A stretch of DNA of 37,392 bases from Gemella bergeri ATCC 700627 (GTDB taxonomy: Bacteria > Bacillota > Bacilli > Staphylococcales > Gemellaceae): NCBI RefSeq assembly GCF_000469465.1, contig NZ_KI271858.1, positions 1 through 37,392 on the forward strand. Reading direction: 5' to 3'. This document shows positions 26,387 through 34,677 of this stretch, piece by piece. The notes under the pieces were generated by a model. That model did not search any database. It had not been told where the DNA came from and was given only the letters and a program-made list of their open reading frames with translations. The position numbers were made by a program, and so were the translations under genes. Within the stretch, counting starts at the first letter, position 1; each line of letters opens with the position of its first letter.

Positions 26387-28554
26387 CTCAAGTAGTAAAG
26401 CGGTCCTAATATTCTTCTAATATTTTCTGTAGACTCCAATTCAAGAATTAGTGCTTCATCTATACTTTTTATTTTAGAACTCGTTATTATATCATCTACC
26501 GTTTTTGAAAACAGACTAAATTCAAATATTGGAGTAATTTTTAAATCGGAGGTTGGTACAATATTATATAATTCTTTTTCAGCAATTTTTTCTCCGGCAA
26601 AAATTTCCTTATAACCATTTTCCGTACTAATTTTAACATTTTTATTTGCAGTAAAATAGGATAAATTATAATGGCTTTTAGGCGATACCAAAATTTTATT
26701 ATCTTTTGTTGCCATCCCTATACTATCAAATTCATCTACTTTTAAAATATTTTGATTTTCTTTTGATAACTCTACTGAACCGGTTTGAGTTTTTAAAAAT
26801 TCTATATTAAATATCTTCCTATAAATTGCTGTAAATTCAAGATTTTTTCCTTTTTCCGCTATTACAGCTCCCAGTTCATTGGTCTGTAATAATTTATTTT
26901 TAGATACTTGAACTTTATTTGAATTTTCATCTAATATAGTATAATCCCTATTGGCTTGCCAACCTAAAAATTCTCGTTCAGTTTCTCCCGTTGCTGTTGG
27001 AAGATTAACTGCACTATCTATTCGGGAATTATATAAGACTTCTTGTCCGTCTGATAAGAATTTGTCAATCCCCTTTCCGATAAATTTCACATTAACCCAT
27101 TCTTCTTCTATTTTTTTAAAGTAGATTTCTAAAACAATATCTTTATCAATATATGAGGATTCATCGACTACTTTTTTATTTATTCTAAATACTACTTTAT
27201 AACCGGAATTCGGTTTCACCTTTTCTCTTAATTTCTTTAAAAGGTCTCCTATTTTTTTTGTTTGGCTCCATTTAATATCCGTATCTTTTATATCATCTGA
27301 CACTTTTCCAAAACGTTTATTATAGTCATCTTGCCTTACACTTACTATATTAGTATTTTCTTCGTAATTAGCCTTTACAACTATACTTTCGTCAACCGTT
27401 TCATCTGCTAATGATGCAATATCTTTTATTTTTTCACCATTTTTTTTATATAAGCTATAGCTTACAATATGATACTTTTCTTTATAAAAAAAGCTATTAT
27501 CTATTTTTTCCAACTTTTCTCCGGTAACTAAGTTTTGTTCTTTAGTGCCTTTTCCGTTATCTAATGTTAACTTAGTATTAAATTTTGCTTTTATAGTAAT
27601 ATTATTCGTTATTTCATCGTCATTGGAAGTATTAACTTCTATGTCATCTAAATAATAACCACGAAAAGTATAGTTACTGTTTTTTTCGAAATTACTTTTA
27701 AAATTATTGTTTTTAAAAAACTCTGATAACGGTGTATTTTTCTTAGCAGAATATTCTTTGTTTTCAGTTTTATACTCTGTTGGAAATTCTACTTTCACAT
27801 TTCTCCAATTATCCTTATTTTTCACTAGATTTATTATTACTTTTTCAGCGTTATAAGGAATAGTCAAAATATTACCGTTCAGAAGAGTTTCTTTATTATC
27901 TACTACCACCTTAGCATGGTTATAAGTATAATATTTGTCTGTTCTATAGTGCTGTCGCAATTCATAAGGATCTATCTGTATCTCATCTTTAGTTGGTAAA
28001 TTTATTAAAGTTATATTTTTATCTTTTACAGTTTTTTCATCTTCCATAACGGCTAAACGTATAGTTTTTTTTGTATAGTAATAATCACTTGATTTAGAAT
28101 ACTTTACTTCTCTAATATTTCCATTATTATCAATGTTAAAACTCATAACCTTAAGAAAAAATTTTGTATTCGGCTTTAATTTGTTTAATAAACTGCGATC
28201 TGTTATTTTTCCGGTTCCTGTTTTATTGATTGCTATTCTAAATAATTCCGTTGGAATTTTCTCATCATTTGATGAATAAAAAATCAGATAATTATATGAA
28301 CTTTTATTATAATCTAACAATTCTGCTGTATAGTCTAACTCATCTATTGTTTGTGTTGTTATATTAGTATTTATTTTAGGAGGAGAATATTCCAAAGTTT
28401 TTTGAAATATATCAGTATCAAAAATATTTTTTTTCAGCATAGTATCTAAGATGCTGGTATTATAATCCGTATAAAAATCAGCATGCACTGTTTCACTACT
28501 TATACTTGCAAATCCTAAACATACCAAACAAGATAATATTAACTTATACTTCAT
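26383..28554 (-). CDS. Large secreted protein with InlB-like repeats, no cell-wall anchor
   Basis: A 723-residue exported protein. The first 25 residues are a signal peptide (MKYKLILSCLVCLGFASISS then ETVHA, cleavage likely after VHA). Central segments resemble listeria/bacteroides-type InlB B-repeats: YTFRGYYLDDIEVN...TIKAKFN near 300-335 and REFLGWQANRDY...LEFTAIYRK near 525-580. The C-terminus SIDEALILELESTENIRRIL has no LPXTG, no membrane helix and no obvious wall-binding repeats. It could be released, or held by an unseen domain. A GGAGGAG site precedes the ATG. I do not recognise a known named protein; adhesion is only a guess. Confidence 0.7.
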   Translation of the reverse strand: MKYKLILSCLVCLGFASISSETVHADFYTDYNTSILDTMLKKNIFDTDIFQKTLEYSPPKINTNITTQTIDELDYTAELLDYNKSSYNYLIFYSSNDEKIPTELFRIAINKTGTGKITDRSLLNKLKPNTKFFLKVMSFNIDNNGNIREVKYSKSSDYYYTKKTIRLAVMEDEKTVKDKNITLINLPTKDEIQIDPYELRQHYRTDKYYTYNHAKVVVDNKETLLNGNILTIPYNAEKVIINLVKNKDNWRNVKVEFPTEYKTENKEYSAKKNTPLSEFFKNNNFKSNFEKNSNYTFRGYYLDDIEVNTSNDDEITNNITIKAKFNTKLTLDNGKGTKEQNLVTGEKLEKIDNSFFYKEKYHIVSYSLYKKNGEKIKDIASLADETVDESIVVKANYEENTNIVSVRQDDYNKRFGKVSDDIKDTDIKWSQTKKIGDLLKKLREKVKPNSGYKVVFRINKKVVDESSYIDKDIVLEIYFKKIEEEWVNVKFIGKGIDKFLSDGQEVLYNSRIDSAVNLPTATGETEREFLGWQANRDYTILDENSNKVQVSKNKLLQTNELGAVIAEKGKNLEFTAIYRKIFNIEFLKTQTGSVELSKENQNILKVDEFDSIGMATKDNKILVSPKSHYNLSYFTANKNVKISTENGYKEIFAGEKIAEKELYNIVPTSDLKITPIFEFSLFSKTVDDIITSSKIKSIDEALILELESTENIRRILGPLYYLR

Positions 28555-28588
28555 TATTCTCCTCCTTTCATAATTATAGACAACTACT

Positions 28589-28617
28589 ATTATATTACCT
28601 AAAAAATTTCACGTCAA
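28589..28617 (-). promoter_or_regulatory. Promoter of the secreted InlB-like protein gene
   Basis: TTGACG (28612-28617), a 17-base spacer and TATAAT (28589-28594) on the minus strand. This is one of the best promoters in the window, so the secreted protein may be well expressed. Confidence 0.8.
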
Positions 28618-28942
28618 TTATTATACAGAAAAATATTAAAATCTAGTTAAATGCGATTTAGATTTGTTAAATTAACAACTACTCTATATATGTAAAACGA
28701 TATTAATTATATAAAAATCAAAAGCTGGTCTTATTATTAATAATAAAAATACAAACAGCTTTCTCTTTGTTCATGTACTTTGGCGTCTTGATTATGTTAT
28801 TTATGAAAATAAAAAAATACAGAAGATATTTTTGTATAAATAGCGGTGTGTCACACTCTTAAATAATCACCATGCAAAATCGGTTTGTAATATATTTTAT
28901 TCACGGTAATTTCCTAACAAACAGAGCCAACAATATAAGATT
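28618..28942. other. Non-coding gap upstream of the secreted protein gene
   Basis: No gene seen. It contains an inverted repeat AAAGCTG/CAGCTTT (28721-28727 and 28756-28762) enclosing a palindrome of TTATTATT/AATAATAA (28731-28746), followed on the minus strand by TGATTTTTAT, which has terminator form. The sequence ATGCAAAATCGGTTTGT (28871-28887) resembles ATGACAAACCGGTTTGT at 24251-24267, a short similarity of unknown meaning. Confidence 0.45.
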
Positions 28943-28967
28943 TTATATCTTACATTGTTGGTTCTGT
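28921..28967 (-). terminator. Strong hairpin at the end of the KTR gene remnant
   Basis: Arms 28921-28941 and 28947-28967 (ACAGAGCCAAC...GTTGGTTCTGT) pair at 19 of 21 positions with a five-base loop, followed on the minus strand by TTTGTT. The 3' end of the KTR reading frame runs into it. Confidence 0.8.
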
Positions 28968-29141
28968 ATCTTTGCGTCCATCTCTTTAATTATGGTTACT
29001 TTTAATTCTTTTATATTGACTAAAGTTTCTAATTTACACATGGGGCAATAAAGAGGAAATTTTTTAAATTCTATGTTTTTTCTCAATTTAATTCGAGTTT
29101 TTCTTTTATATAGAACACAATACCCATTCTGTGGCATTCAA
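28943..29141 (-). pseudogene. Cysteine-rich KTR protein gene, frameshifted
   Basis: The downstream frame reads KTRIKLRKNIEFKKFPLYCPMCK...VTIIKEMDAK, the typical core of small 'cysteine-rich KTR' proteins that are often carried by Tn916-type conjugative elements. The expected N-terminus EWVLCxxC is also present but in another frame: TTG at 29141, behind GGGAG, reads NATEWVLCSI and then hits a stop. Restoring two bases (TG) in ATATAAAAG would join both parts and restore the second cysteine of the first CxxC pair. So this looks like a gene broken by a two-base deletion. The ATG at 29137 is in the wrong frame for the N-terminus. An accessory-element relic. Confidence 0.7.
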
Positions 29142-29218
29142 TTATTAACTCCCTGCATCTTCCTCAAAATTTTATAAAAATACTATGCTGTAAGTTAAAA
29201 GGTGCATAACCATTTATC

Positions 29219-29345
29219 TCAAAGTTTCAGTATTGCGATAATCTCATTTCCATCCATATCACCGGTTTCAGTAAAGCCAAATGAATGATATAATTTACGG
29301 GCTACTTCATTTTCAGGTTCATATGACAGCCAGCAATACTCTGCT
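29219..29345 (-). pseudogene. 3' fragment of a GNAT acetyltransferase gene
   Basis: In one minus-strand frame the 41 codons before TGA at 29219 read KAEYCWLSYEPENEVARKLY followed by HSFGFTETGDMDGNEIIAIL and KL. This is the C-terminal part of an N-acetyltransferase of the spermidine/diamine type (the N-x-x-A-R-x-L-Y-x-x-x-G-F motif). The 5' part is missing: the frame abuts the stop codon of the ABC membrane gene exactly. It has no start or ribosome site and is surely non-functional. Confidence 0.75.
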
Positions 29346-29996
29346 TTACAAATCAATTTCTTCAAAATCCTTTATAGCTTTCTTATATGAAAACCATGTA
29401 CACAATATAAATATGATGACACCAATTACAAATATAACAACCTGCGGTATACTTAAATTTGAAGGTTCATTCAAACTTTCTAAACCGGGAATATGATGTA
29501 ACACTTCCCCCACCACTATTACAATAGAACTAACTATACAAAATATTACAAAAGGTTTTCCAATTTTATAAGCTGTCTTAAAAAAGCCTGCGAGAAAAAT
29601 ACTGTTAAATATTGCAAATATAATTATTATATATCCAAGATAAGCCACATTTGCATTCATCAATTCTTTTATAGCATAAGGAGCAACATTACCTGAAACT
29701 TTCATCCTAATAACCGTTAGTAGTGTACATAGGATAAAAGCTATAAATTCGATAAATAAAACAAATAGATATTTAGCTGTAACCACATCTTGTTTCTTAA
29801 CCGGTAACATTACCGTATATGTAATATCATCGTATTCTCGAGTCTGCTGGTAAGTATAAAAAATACCAAGACAGATAAAAAATGTACCAACTAGAATAGG
29901 ATATCTTGGAATCATTGTCATAGCTGAAAAAGCGATAAACCAATAACTCAAAGAGTTTGCTGTCAGCTTCATTTCTTTATAAAAAAGTTTTTTCAT
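29346..29996 (-). CDS. ABC-2 type transporter membrane protein
   Basis: A 216-residue membrane protein with about six hydrophobic segments and the N-terminal KLFYKEMKLTANSLSYWF and TREYDDITYTVMLPVKKQDVV patterns of small ABC-2 permeases. The ATG at 29996 overlaps the ATPase stop (TGATG), with GTG at 29999 as an alternative. It is the third gene of an AbrB-ATPase-permease unit. The substrate is unknown; relatives are called export or bacitracin-type transporters, without proof. The gene ends directly against a GNAT fragment, so its 3' flank is a recombination junction. Confidence 0.85.
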   Translation of the reverse strand: MKKLFYKEMKLTANSLSYWFIAFSAMTMIPRYPILVGTFFICLGIFYTYQQTREYDDITYTVMLPVKKQDVVTAKYLFVLFIEFIAFILCTLLTVIRMKVSGNVAPYAIKELMNANVAYLGYIIIIFAIFNSIFLAGFFKTAYKIGKPFVIFCIVSSIVIVVGEVLHHIPGLESLNEPSNLSIPQVVIFVIGVIIFILCTWFSYKKAIKDFEEIDL

Positions 29997-30730
29997 CACA
30001 AATTCACCTCTTCTCTTTCAATATGTGCCATAATATCTTCAAGTGTCGGTGTACCACCTATTTCCTCGGTATAATGGCGGATAAATTCTTCTTTCTTCGT
30101 TGATAAAAGTAATTCTCCGTTCTTAATATAGGTAATAGTATCCGCACATTTCTCTAAATCACTGGTGATATGAGTAGAAAATAAAATTGCTACTCCCTTA
30201 GCAGCAAGCTTTCGAAAAATTTCATTCATTTCATCTCTTGATACCGGATCAAGTCCACTTGTAGGCTCATCCAAAATCAAAAGTTTCGCATGATGAGAAA
30301 GAGCCAAAGTAAGGTAAAATTTCACTTTCATACCCTCAGAAAGTTCTATAATCTTCTTATTTTCGTCAAGCTTAAATGCGGTAAGATAATGACGATACGC
30401 CTCATCATCCCAATTGTCATAGAAAATACGAGTAATGGCTACAATATCTTTTAATTTTTTCCTTTTATAGTAATTGATTCCACCTACTGCATAACCGATC
30501 TGTTGTTTAATTTTATCCTCATTATCCAGATAGTCCATTCCAAGAATACGAACGCTACCTGCATTAGGATGTACAAGATTTAAAATAGACTTAAGTGCTG
30601 TTGTTTTCCCCGCACCATTTCTACCTATAAATCCCATAACCTCACCGGCTTCAATACGAAAACTGGTAGGTTTTAATTTAAAAGCTGAATAAATTTTTGT
30701 AAGTCCATTTACTTCCAAAATATATTCCAT
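29996..30730 (-). CDS. ABC transporter ATPase
   Basis: A 244-residue ATPase with Walker A GRNGAGKTT, the signature LSEGMKVKFYLTLAL (LSEGM in place of the usual LSGGQ), Walker B LLILDEPTSGLDP and the H-loop LFSTHITSDLEKCADTI. It belongs to the ABC-2 export group. The start is set at the ATG 30730, one base after the stop of the AbrB-like gene and preceded by GAGG; an upstream extension in frame has no ribosome site. It overlaps the permease gene downstream. Confidence 0.9.
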   Translation of the reverse strand: MEYILEVNGLTKIYSAFKLKPTSFRIEAGEVMGFIGRNGAGKTTALKSILNLVHPNAGSVRILGMDYLDNEDKIKQQIGYAVGGINYYKRKKLKDIVAITRIFYDNWDDEAYRHYLTAFKLDENKKIIELSEGMKVKFYLTLALSHHAKLLILDEPTSGLDPVSRDEMNEIFRKLAAKGVAILFSTHITSDLEKCADTITYIKNGELLLSTKKEEFIRHYTEEIGGTPTLEDIMAHIEREEVNL

Positions 30731-30731
30731 A

Positions 30732-30944
30732 TCATTCACCCTCTTTCTCTTCAAAAGCTGCTTCCATCAAATGTGCAAACGCTCCTTTTGGTGGTATAGC
30801 AATACCTCGTTTTTCATCACCAAGAAGTAGAATTGTGTCACCGGATTTAATATCAAATACTTCCCGTGCCTGTTTAGGTATTACTATCTGACCTTTTTCT
30901 CCAACTGTAGCTATCCAAGCATATTTTCCCTTTGGTGCTTTCAT
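30732..30944 (-). CDS. AbrB/SpoVT/MazE-type transcriptional regulator
   Basis: A 70-residue swapped-hairpin DNA-binding protein: WIATVGEKGQIVIPKQAREVFDIKSGDTILLLGDEKRGIAI is the complete AbrB fold. The start is ATG 30944, with AAGGAG ten bases upstream. A longer in-frame reading to 31139 crosses the promoter and operator and is rejected. It leads the ABC transporter genes and probably controls them and itself through the tandem repeat at 30964-30999. No toxin gene is adjacent, so a MazE role is unlikely. Confidence 0.9.
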   Translation of the reverse strand: MKAPKGKYAWIATVGEKGQIVIPKQAREVFDIKSGDTILLLGDEKRGIAIPPKGAFAHLMEAAFEEKEGE

Positions 30945-30963
30945 GATAATTAATCTCCTTAAA

Positions 30964-30999
30964 GTATGATTTGTATAACTTGTATGATTTATATAACTT
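30964..30999. repeat. Tandem 18-bp repeat, probable AbrB-like operator
   Basis: Two adjacent 18-base units, GTATGATTTGTATAACTT (30964-30981) and GTATGATTTATATAACTT (30982-30999), differ at one position. They lie between the -10 box and the ribosome site of the AbrB-like gene, covering the expected transcription start. A dimer or tetramer of the regulator binding both units would block transcription. Confidence 0.75.
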
Positions 31000-31028
31000 A
31001 TTATACTATGTAATCTTAAAAAAAACAA
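31000..31028 (-). promoter_or_regulatory. Promoter of the AbrB-ABC cassette
   Basis: TTGTTT (31023-31028), a 17-base spacer and TATAAT (31000-31005) on the minus strand. The start site should fall at the first repeat of the operator. Confidence 0.75.
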
Positions 31029-31147
31029 GTGCTGATTATGTAATAAATTAGCCGCTATCGAGATAAGTAGTGATTTAATTTGTTTTAATTTATTTTCTCC
31101 ATGTTCCAGATTTGACATAGAGCCTTTATTATTATACAACCAATAAA

Positions 31148-31184
31148 GAAACTCCCAACTTTTTAATTGAGAGTTTCTTCACCG
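31148..31184 (-). terminator. Terminator after ppdK
   Basis: GAAACTC..CAA and TTG.GAGTTTC pair at ten of eleven positions around a short loop, followed on the minus strand by TTTATTG. It separates ppdK from the AbrB cassette. Confidence 0.8.
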
Positions 31185-31194
31185 ACATTAACTA

Positions 31195-33831
31195 TTATTT
31201 TGTTGTTGCACTTTCTTCTGCTCCAATAGCAGCTTTAGCAGCTGCTATACGTGCAATAATTACACGATAAGGTGAGCAAGATACATATCCAAGTCCAATT
31301 TTTGAACATAGTAGGATTGATTTTTCATCTCCACCGTGTTCACCACAAATACCAAGTTTGATATTAGGTTTCGTTTGTCTTGCTTTGTTTACTGCGATTT
31401 CCATTAATTGCAAAACTCCACTTTCATCTAAGTGAACGAATGGATCAGATTCTAAGATATTTTTCTTTTTATAAATATCTATAAATTTCTCTGCATCGTC
31501 ACGAGAATATCCAAATGTTAATTGAGTTAGGTCATTTGTACCAAAACTGAAGAAATCTGCATGTTTTGCAACTTTATCTGCAATCAAACAAGCACGTGGT
31601 ATTTCAATCATTGTTCCAACTTTGTAATTGAAATCTGTAGCATATAAATGAATTTCTTTTTCTACTAACTCAACAATTTTTTCACGTAAATAAGAAATTT
31701 CTTTTTCTAATCCCACTAACGGAATCATAATTTCGACCGTTACTTCATGACCGTCTTTTCTTGCTCTAATTGCTGCTGCACTGATTGCTTTTGCTTGCAT
31801 TAAATATATTTCCGGATATGTCATACCTAAACGACAACCACGGTGACCCATCATTGGGTTAAATTCTGCGATACTTTTAATTTTTGCATTTAGTTGTGCT
31901 ACTGTTACACCAATTTCTTCCGCAATAACTTCTATTGTTTTATCATCTTTTGGTAAAAATTCATGTAGCGGTGGATCTAATAAACGAATATTTACTGATT
32001 TACCGTCTGCGGCTTTAAATATTTTGTAAAAATCTTCACTTTGAATTGGTTGAAGACGATCCAAAAATTTCACGCGTTCTTGTGTATCGGCAGCAAGAAT
32101 CATTTTTCTTACTAAACTAATACGATCTTCTTCAAAGAACATATGTTCGGTTCTGCATAATCCAACTCCTTCAGCTCCGAAATCAAAAGCAACTTTTGCA
32201 TCCGTTTCATTATCAGCATTAGCAAATACACGCATTTCTCGAATTTCATCTGCCCAGCTTAATAATTTTTTGAAACGTTCACTGAATTGTGCCTCTACTT
32301 TTTCTACTTCGCCTGAATATACTTTACCACTACTTCCGTCTACCGAAATTACATCACCTTCATTCAACACTTCATCTGATACACGTAATGTTTTATCTTT
32401 ATAATCTATAATCATATTTTGGCAACCACAAACACAACATTTACCCATACCACGAGCTACTACCGCAGCATGTGACGTCATACCTCCGCGTAATGTAACG
32501 ATAGCTTGAGAACTTACCATTCCCTCAATATCTTCCGGCGATGTTTCTTCCCTTACCAATATTACCGGATATTTTTTCGCAGCTTCAACAGCTTCTTCTG
32601 CTGAAAAATAAATATGCCCTGTAGCAGCACCAGGTGAAGCTGCTAATCCTTGTGTTAATTGTTTTGCATTTTTTAAAGATTTTTCTTCAAATGTCGCATG
32701 TAATAATTTGTTTACTTCATCAGAACCTATTCGTAAAATAGCCTCTTCTTTGGTGATAACACCTTCTTCTACCAATGAAACAGCAACTTCTACTACAGCG
32801 TTCGGTGTTCTTTTAGCATTACGTGTTTGTAAAATATAAAGTTTTCCATCCTCAATAGTAAACTCAATATCTTGCATATCTTTGTAATGTTTTTCTAATT
32901 TTTTAGAAATATCTACAAACTCTTTATATAAATTCGGCATATCTTCTTCAAGAACGCTTATATTTTTTGGTGTTCTAATACCTGCAACAACATCTTCTCC
33001 TTGAGCATTAATTAAATATTCACCAAATAATTCATCTTCTCCGGTTACCGGATTTCTACTAAATGATACCCCGGTACCGCAATTTTCTCCCATGTTACCG
33101 AATACCATAGCTTGAATATTAACTGCTGTTCCTAATTTATCGCTAATACTGTGTAAACGTCTGTACACTTTAGCACGGTTGTTATTCCATGATTTAAATA
33201 CTGCTTCAACCGCAAGCATTAATTGTTCTTTTACACTCATCGGAAATTCTTTTCCGGTTTCCTTTTTGTAAATAGCTTTAAACTCTTCTACTACTTTGAA
33301 CAAATCTTTTTCATTCATATCGCTATCTTGTTCATAACCATTTTCTTGTTTTACACGTGTTAATACTTCTTCAAATTTATACTTTTCTACACCCATTACC
33401 ACGTCAGAAAACATTTGAATAAAGCGACGATAGCTGTCGTAAGCAAAACGATAATTATTATTTTTCTTAGCTAATACTATAGTTGTTTCATCATTTAAAC
33501 CGAGGTTCAAAATTGTATCCATCATACCCGGCATTGAATAAACTGCACCACTTCTTACTGATACTAATAGTGGATTTTCAAGGCATCCTAACTTCTTGCC
33601 GATTTCTTTTTCCAGTATTTCTAATTGTTCGTTAATTTGTTTTAAAATTTCAGGTTTAATACGTTCTCCATTTTCATAATAGCTATTACAACTTTCCGTA
33701 GTAATAGTGAACCCCGGTGGTACATTAATTCCAAGAGATTTCATCTCTGCAAGGTTTGCACCTTTTCCTCCTAATAAAGAACGCATATCTTTATTACCTT
33801 CGCTAAAATTATATACATATTTTTTTGTCAT
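31195..33831 (-). CDS. ppdK: Pyruvate, phosphate dikinase
   Basis: Enzyme that interconverts pyruvate, ATP and phosphate with PEP, AMP and pyrophosphate. The 878-residue protein has the ATP-grasp domain (GGKGANLAEM near 20), the phosphohistidine domain with GGMTSHAAVVARG (Thr452, Ser453, His454), and the C-terminal TIM barrel with GICGEHGGD and the catalytic cysteine. His454 carries the phosphate; Thr452 is the residue that the regulatory protein encoded upstream would phosphorylate. It is the last gene of ccpN-ppsR-ppdK. All key residues are present. This gives the cell a reversible PEP route in place of, or beside, pyruvate kinase. Confidence 0.97.
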   Translation of the reverse strand: MTKKYVYNFSEGNKDMRSLLGGKGANLAEMKSLGINVPPGFTITTESCNSYYENGERIKPEILKQINEQLEILEKEIGKKLGCLENPLLVSVRSGAVYSMPGMMDTILNLGLNDETTIVLAKKNNNYRFAYDSYRRFIQMFSDVVMGVEKYKFEEVLTRVKQENGYEQDSDMNEKDLFKVVEEFKAIYKKETGKEFPMSVKEQLMLAVEAVFKSWNNNRAKVYRRLHSISDKLGTAVNIQAMVFGNMGENCGTGVSFSRNPVTGEDELFGEYLINAQGEDVVAGIRTPKNISVLEEDMPNLYKEFVDISKKLEKHYKDMQDIEFTIEDGKLYILQTRNAKRTPNAVVEVAVSLVEEGVITKEEAILRIGSDEVNKLLHATFEEKSLKNAKQLTQGLAASPGAATGHIYFSAEEAVEAAKKYPVILVREETSPEDIEGMVSSQAIVTLRGGMTSHAAVVARGMGKCCVCGCQNMIIDYKDKTLRVSDEVLNEGDVISVDGSSGKVYSGEVEKVEAQFSERFKKLLSWADEIREMRVFANADNETDAKVAFDFGAEGVGLCRTEHMFFEEDRISLVRKMILAADTQERVKFLDRLQPIQSEDFYKIFKAADGKSVNIRLLDPPLHEFLPKDDKTIEVIAEEIGVTVAQLNAKIKSIAEFNPMMGHRGCRLGMTYPEIYLMQAKAISAAAIRARKDGHEVTVEIMIPLVGLEKEISYLREKIVELVEKEIHLYATDFNYKVGTMIEIPRACLIADKVAKHADFFSFGTNDLTQLTFGYSRDDAEKFIDIYKKKNILESDPFVHLDESGVLQLMEIAVNKARQTKPNIKLGICGEHGGDEKSILLCSKIGLGYVSCSPYRVIIARIAAAKAAIGAEESATTK

Positions 33832-33866
33832 GGTCTTCCCCCCATATTTTTGTTTAAACTTACTTT

Positions 33867-34676
33867 TTATATTTCTAATCCACGTTCTCTCATTATATTA
33901 ATAACGAGCTCCGCAGTCTCCTCTATTGCCTTGTTTTGAACATCAATAACAGGGCAACCCATTTTCTCCATTATATCCATTGCGTATTCTAATTCTTCAA
34001 AAATTTGAACTTCATCGGTATAATCAGTTCCATGATCTACACCTAACGCTTTTAAACGTTCTCCCCGCAATTTATTTAACTGTTCTACAGAATTTGTTAA
34101 ACCAATAATTTTTCTTTTAACTTCGTATAATTGTTCCGGTAAAATTAAATCCTGAACAATAGGTACATTCATTACTTTAATGTTTCTATTAGCTAAATAT
34201 AAACTAAGTGGTGTCTTAGATGTTCTTGATACACCAAGAATAATTATATCCGCTTCTTTTAATCCGTTAATATCTTTTCCATCATCATACTTAACAGCAA
34301 ATTCCAATGCATCTACACGTTTAAAGTATTCTGCTCCCATTTTTCTTATTAAACCTGGATTATTTTCCGGTTTAACTTTTAATTTTTCTTCAAAAATATT
34401 TAATATATCAGTTAGTAAATCAATAACTACTATCCCTTTAATTTTAGCTAATTCTTTTACATAACTTGCCAGCTCTTTATCTACCAATGTTTGAACGATA
34501 ATATCATCTTTTTCTATATTAGCTAAAATTGATTCAATTTTGTCCTTTGTTCCTACATTGGAATTTTTTAAAATTTTGTAACTATCATCAGAATAAGAAA
34601 ACTGAACTAACGCCGCATCTACAACATCTTTGGCAGTATTTCCTATAGAATCCGATATAATATGCACAGTTAACAT
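33867..34676 (-). CDS. ppsR: PPDK regulatory protein (bifunctional kinase/phosphorylase, DUF299)
   Basis: A 269-residue enzyme that both phosphorylates (with ADP) and dephosphorylates a threonine on PPDK, switching it off and on. It has the P-loop ILGVSRTSKTPLS with GVSRTSKT at 148-155, LTVHIISDSIGNT at the start, and IIGLTNSVEQLNKLRGERLKALG near the C-terminus. It lies just before its predicted target ppdK and one base after ccpN, so regulation is encoded beside the regulated enzyme. Start is ATG 34676. Family members acting on PEP synthase are the alternative, but no ppsA is near. Confidence 0.93.
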   Translation of the reverse strand: MLTVHIISDSIGNTAKDVVDAALVQFSYSDDSYKILKNSNVGTKDKIESILANIEKDDIIVQTLVDKELASYVKELAKIKGIVVIDLLTDILNIFEEKLKVKPENNPGLIRKMGAEYFKRVDALEFAVKYDDGKDINGLKEADIIILGVSRTSKTPLSLYLANRNIKVMNVPIVQDLILPEQLYEVKRKIIGLTNSVEQLNKLRGERLKALGVDHGTDYTDEVQIFEELEYAMDIMEKMGCPVIDVQNKAIEETAELVINIMRERGLEI

Positions 34677-34677
34677 A

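Noticed and set aside
24251-28887. Short similarity ATGACAAACCGGTTTGT (24251) and ATGCAAAATCGGTTTGT (28871) as a second repeat family
   Set aside because: Only 17 bases with mismatches and no alignable flanks; could be chance, so it is noted only in a gap description.
30732-30944. AbrB-like gene as the antitoxin of a toxin-antitoxin pair
   Set aside because: The adjacent genes are a normal ABC ATPase and permease; no toxin-sized ORF is next to it.
30945-31139. N-terminal extension of the AbrB-like protein (in-frame from 31139)
   Set aside because: It would cross a good promoter and the tandem operator, and the ribosome site lies directly before ATG 30944.
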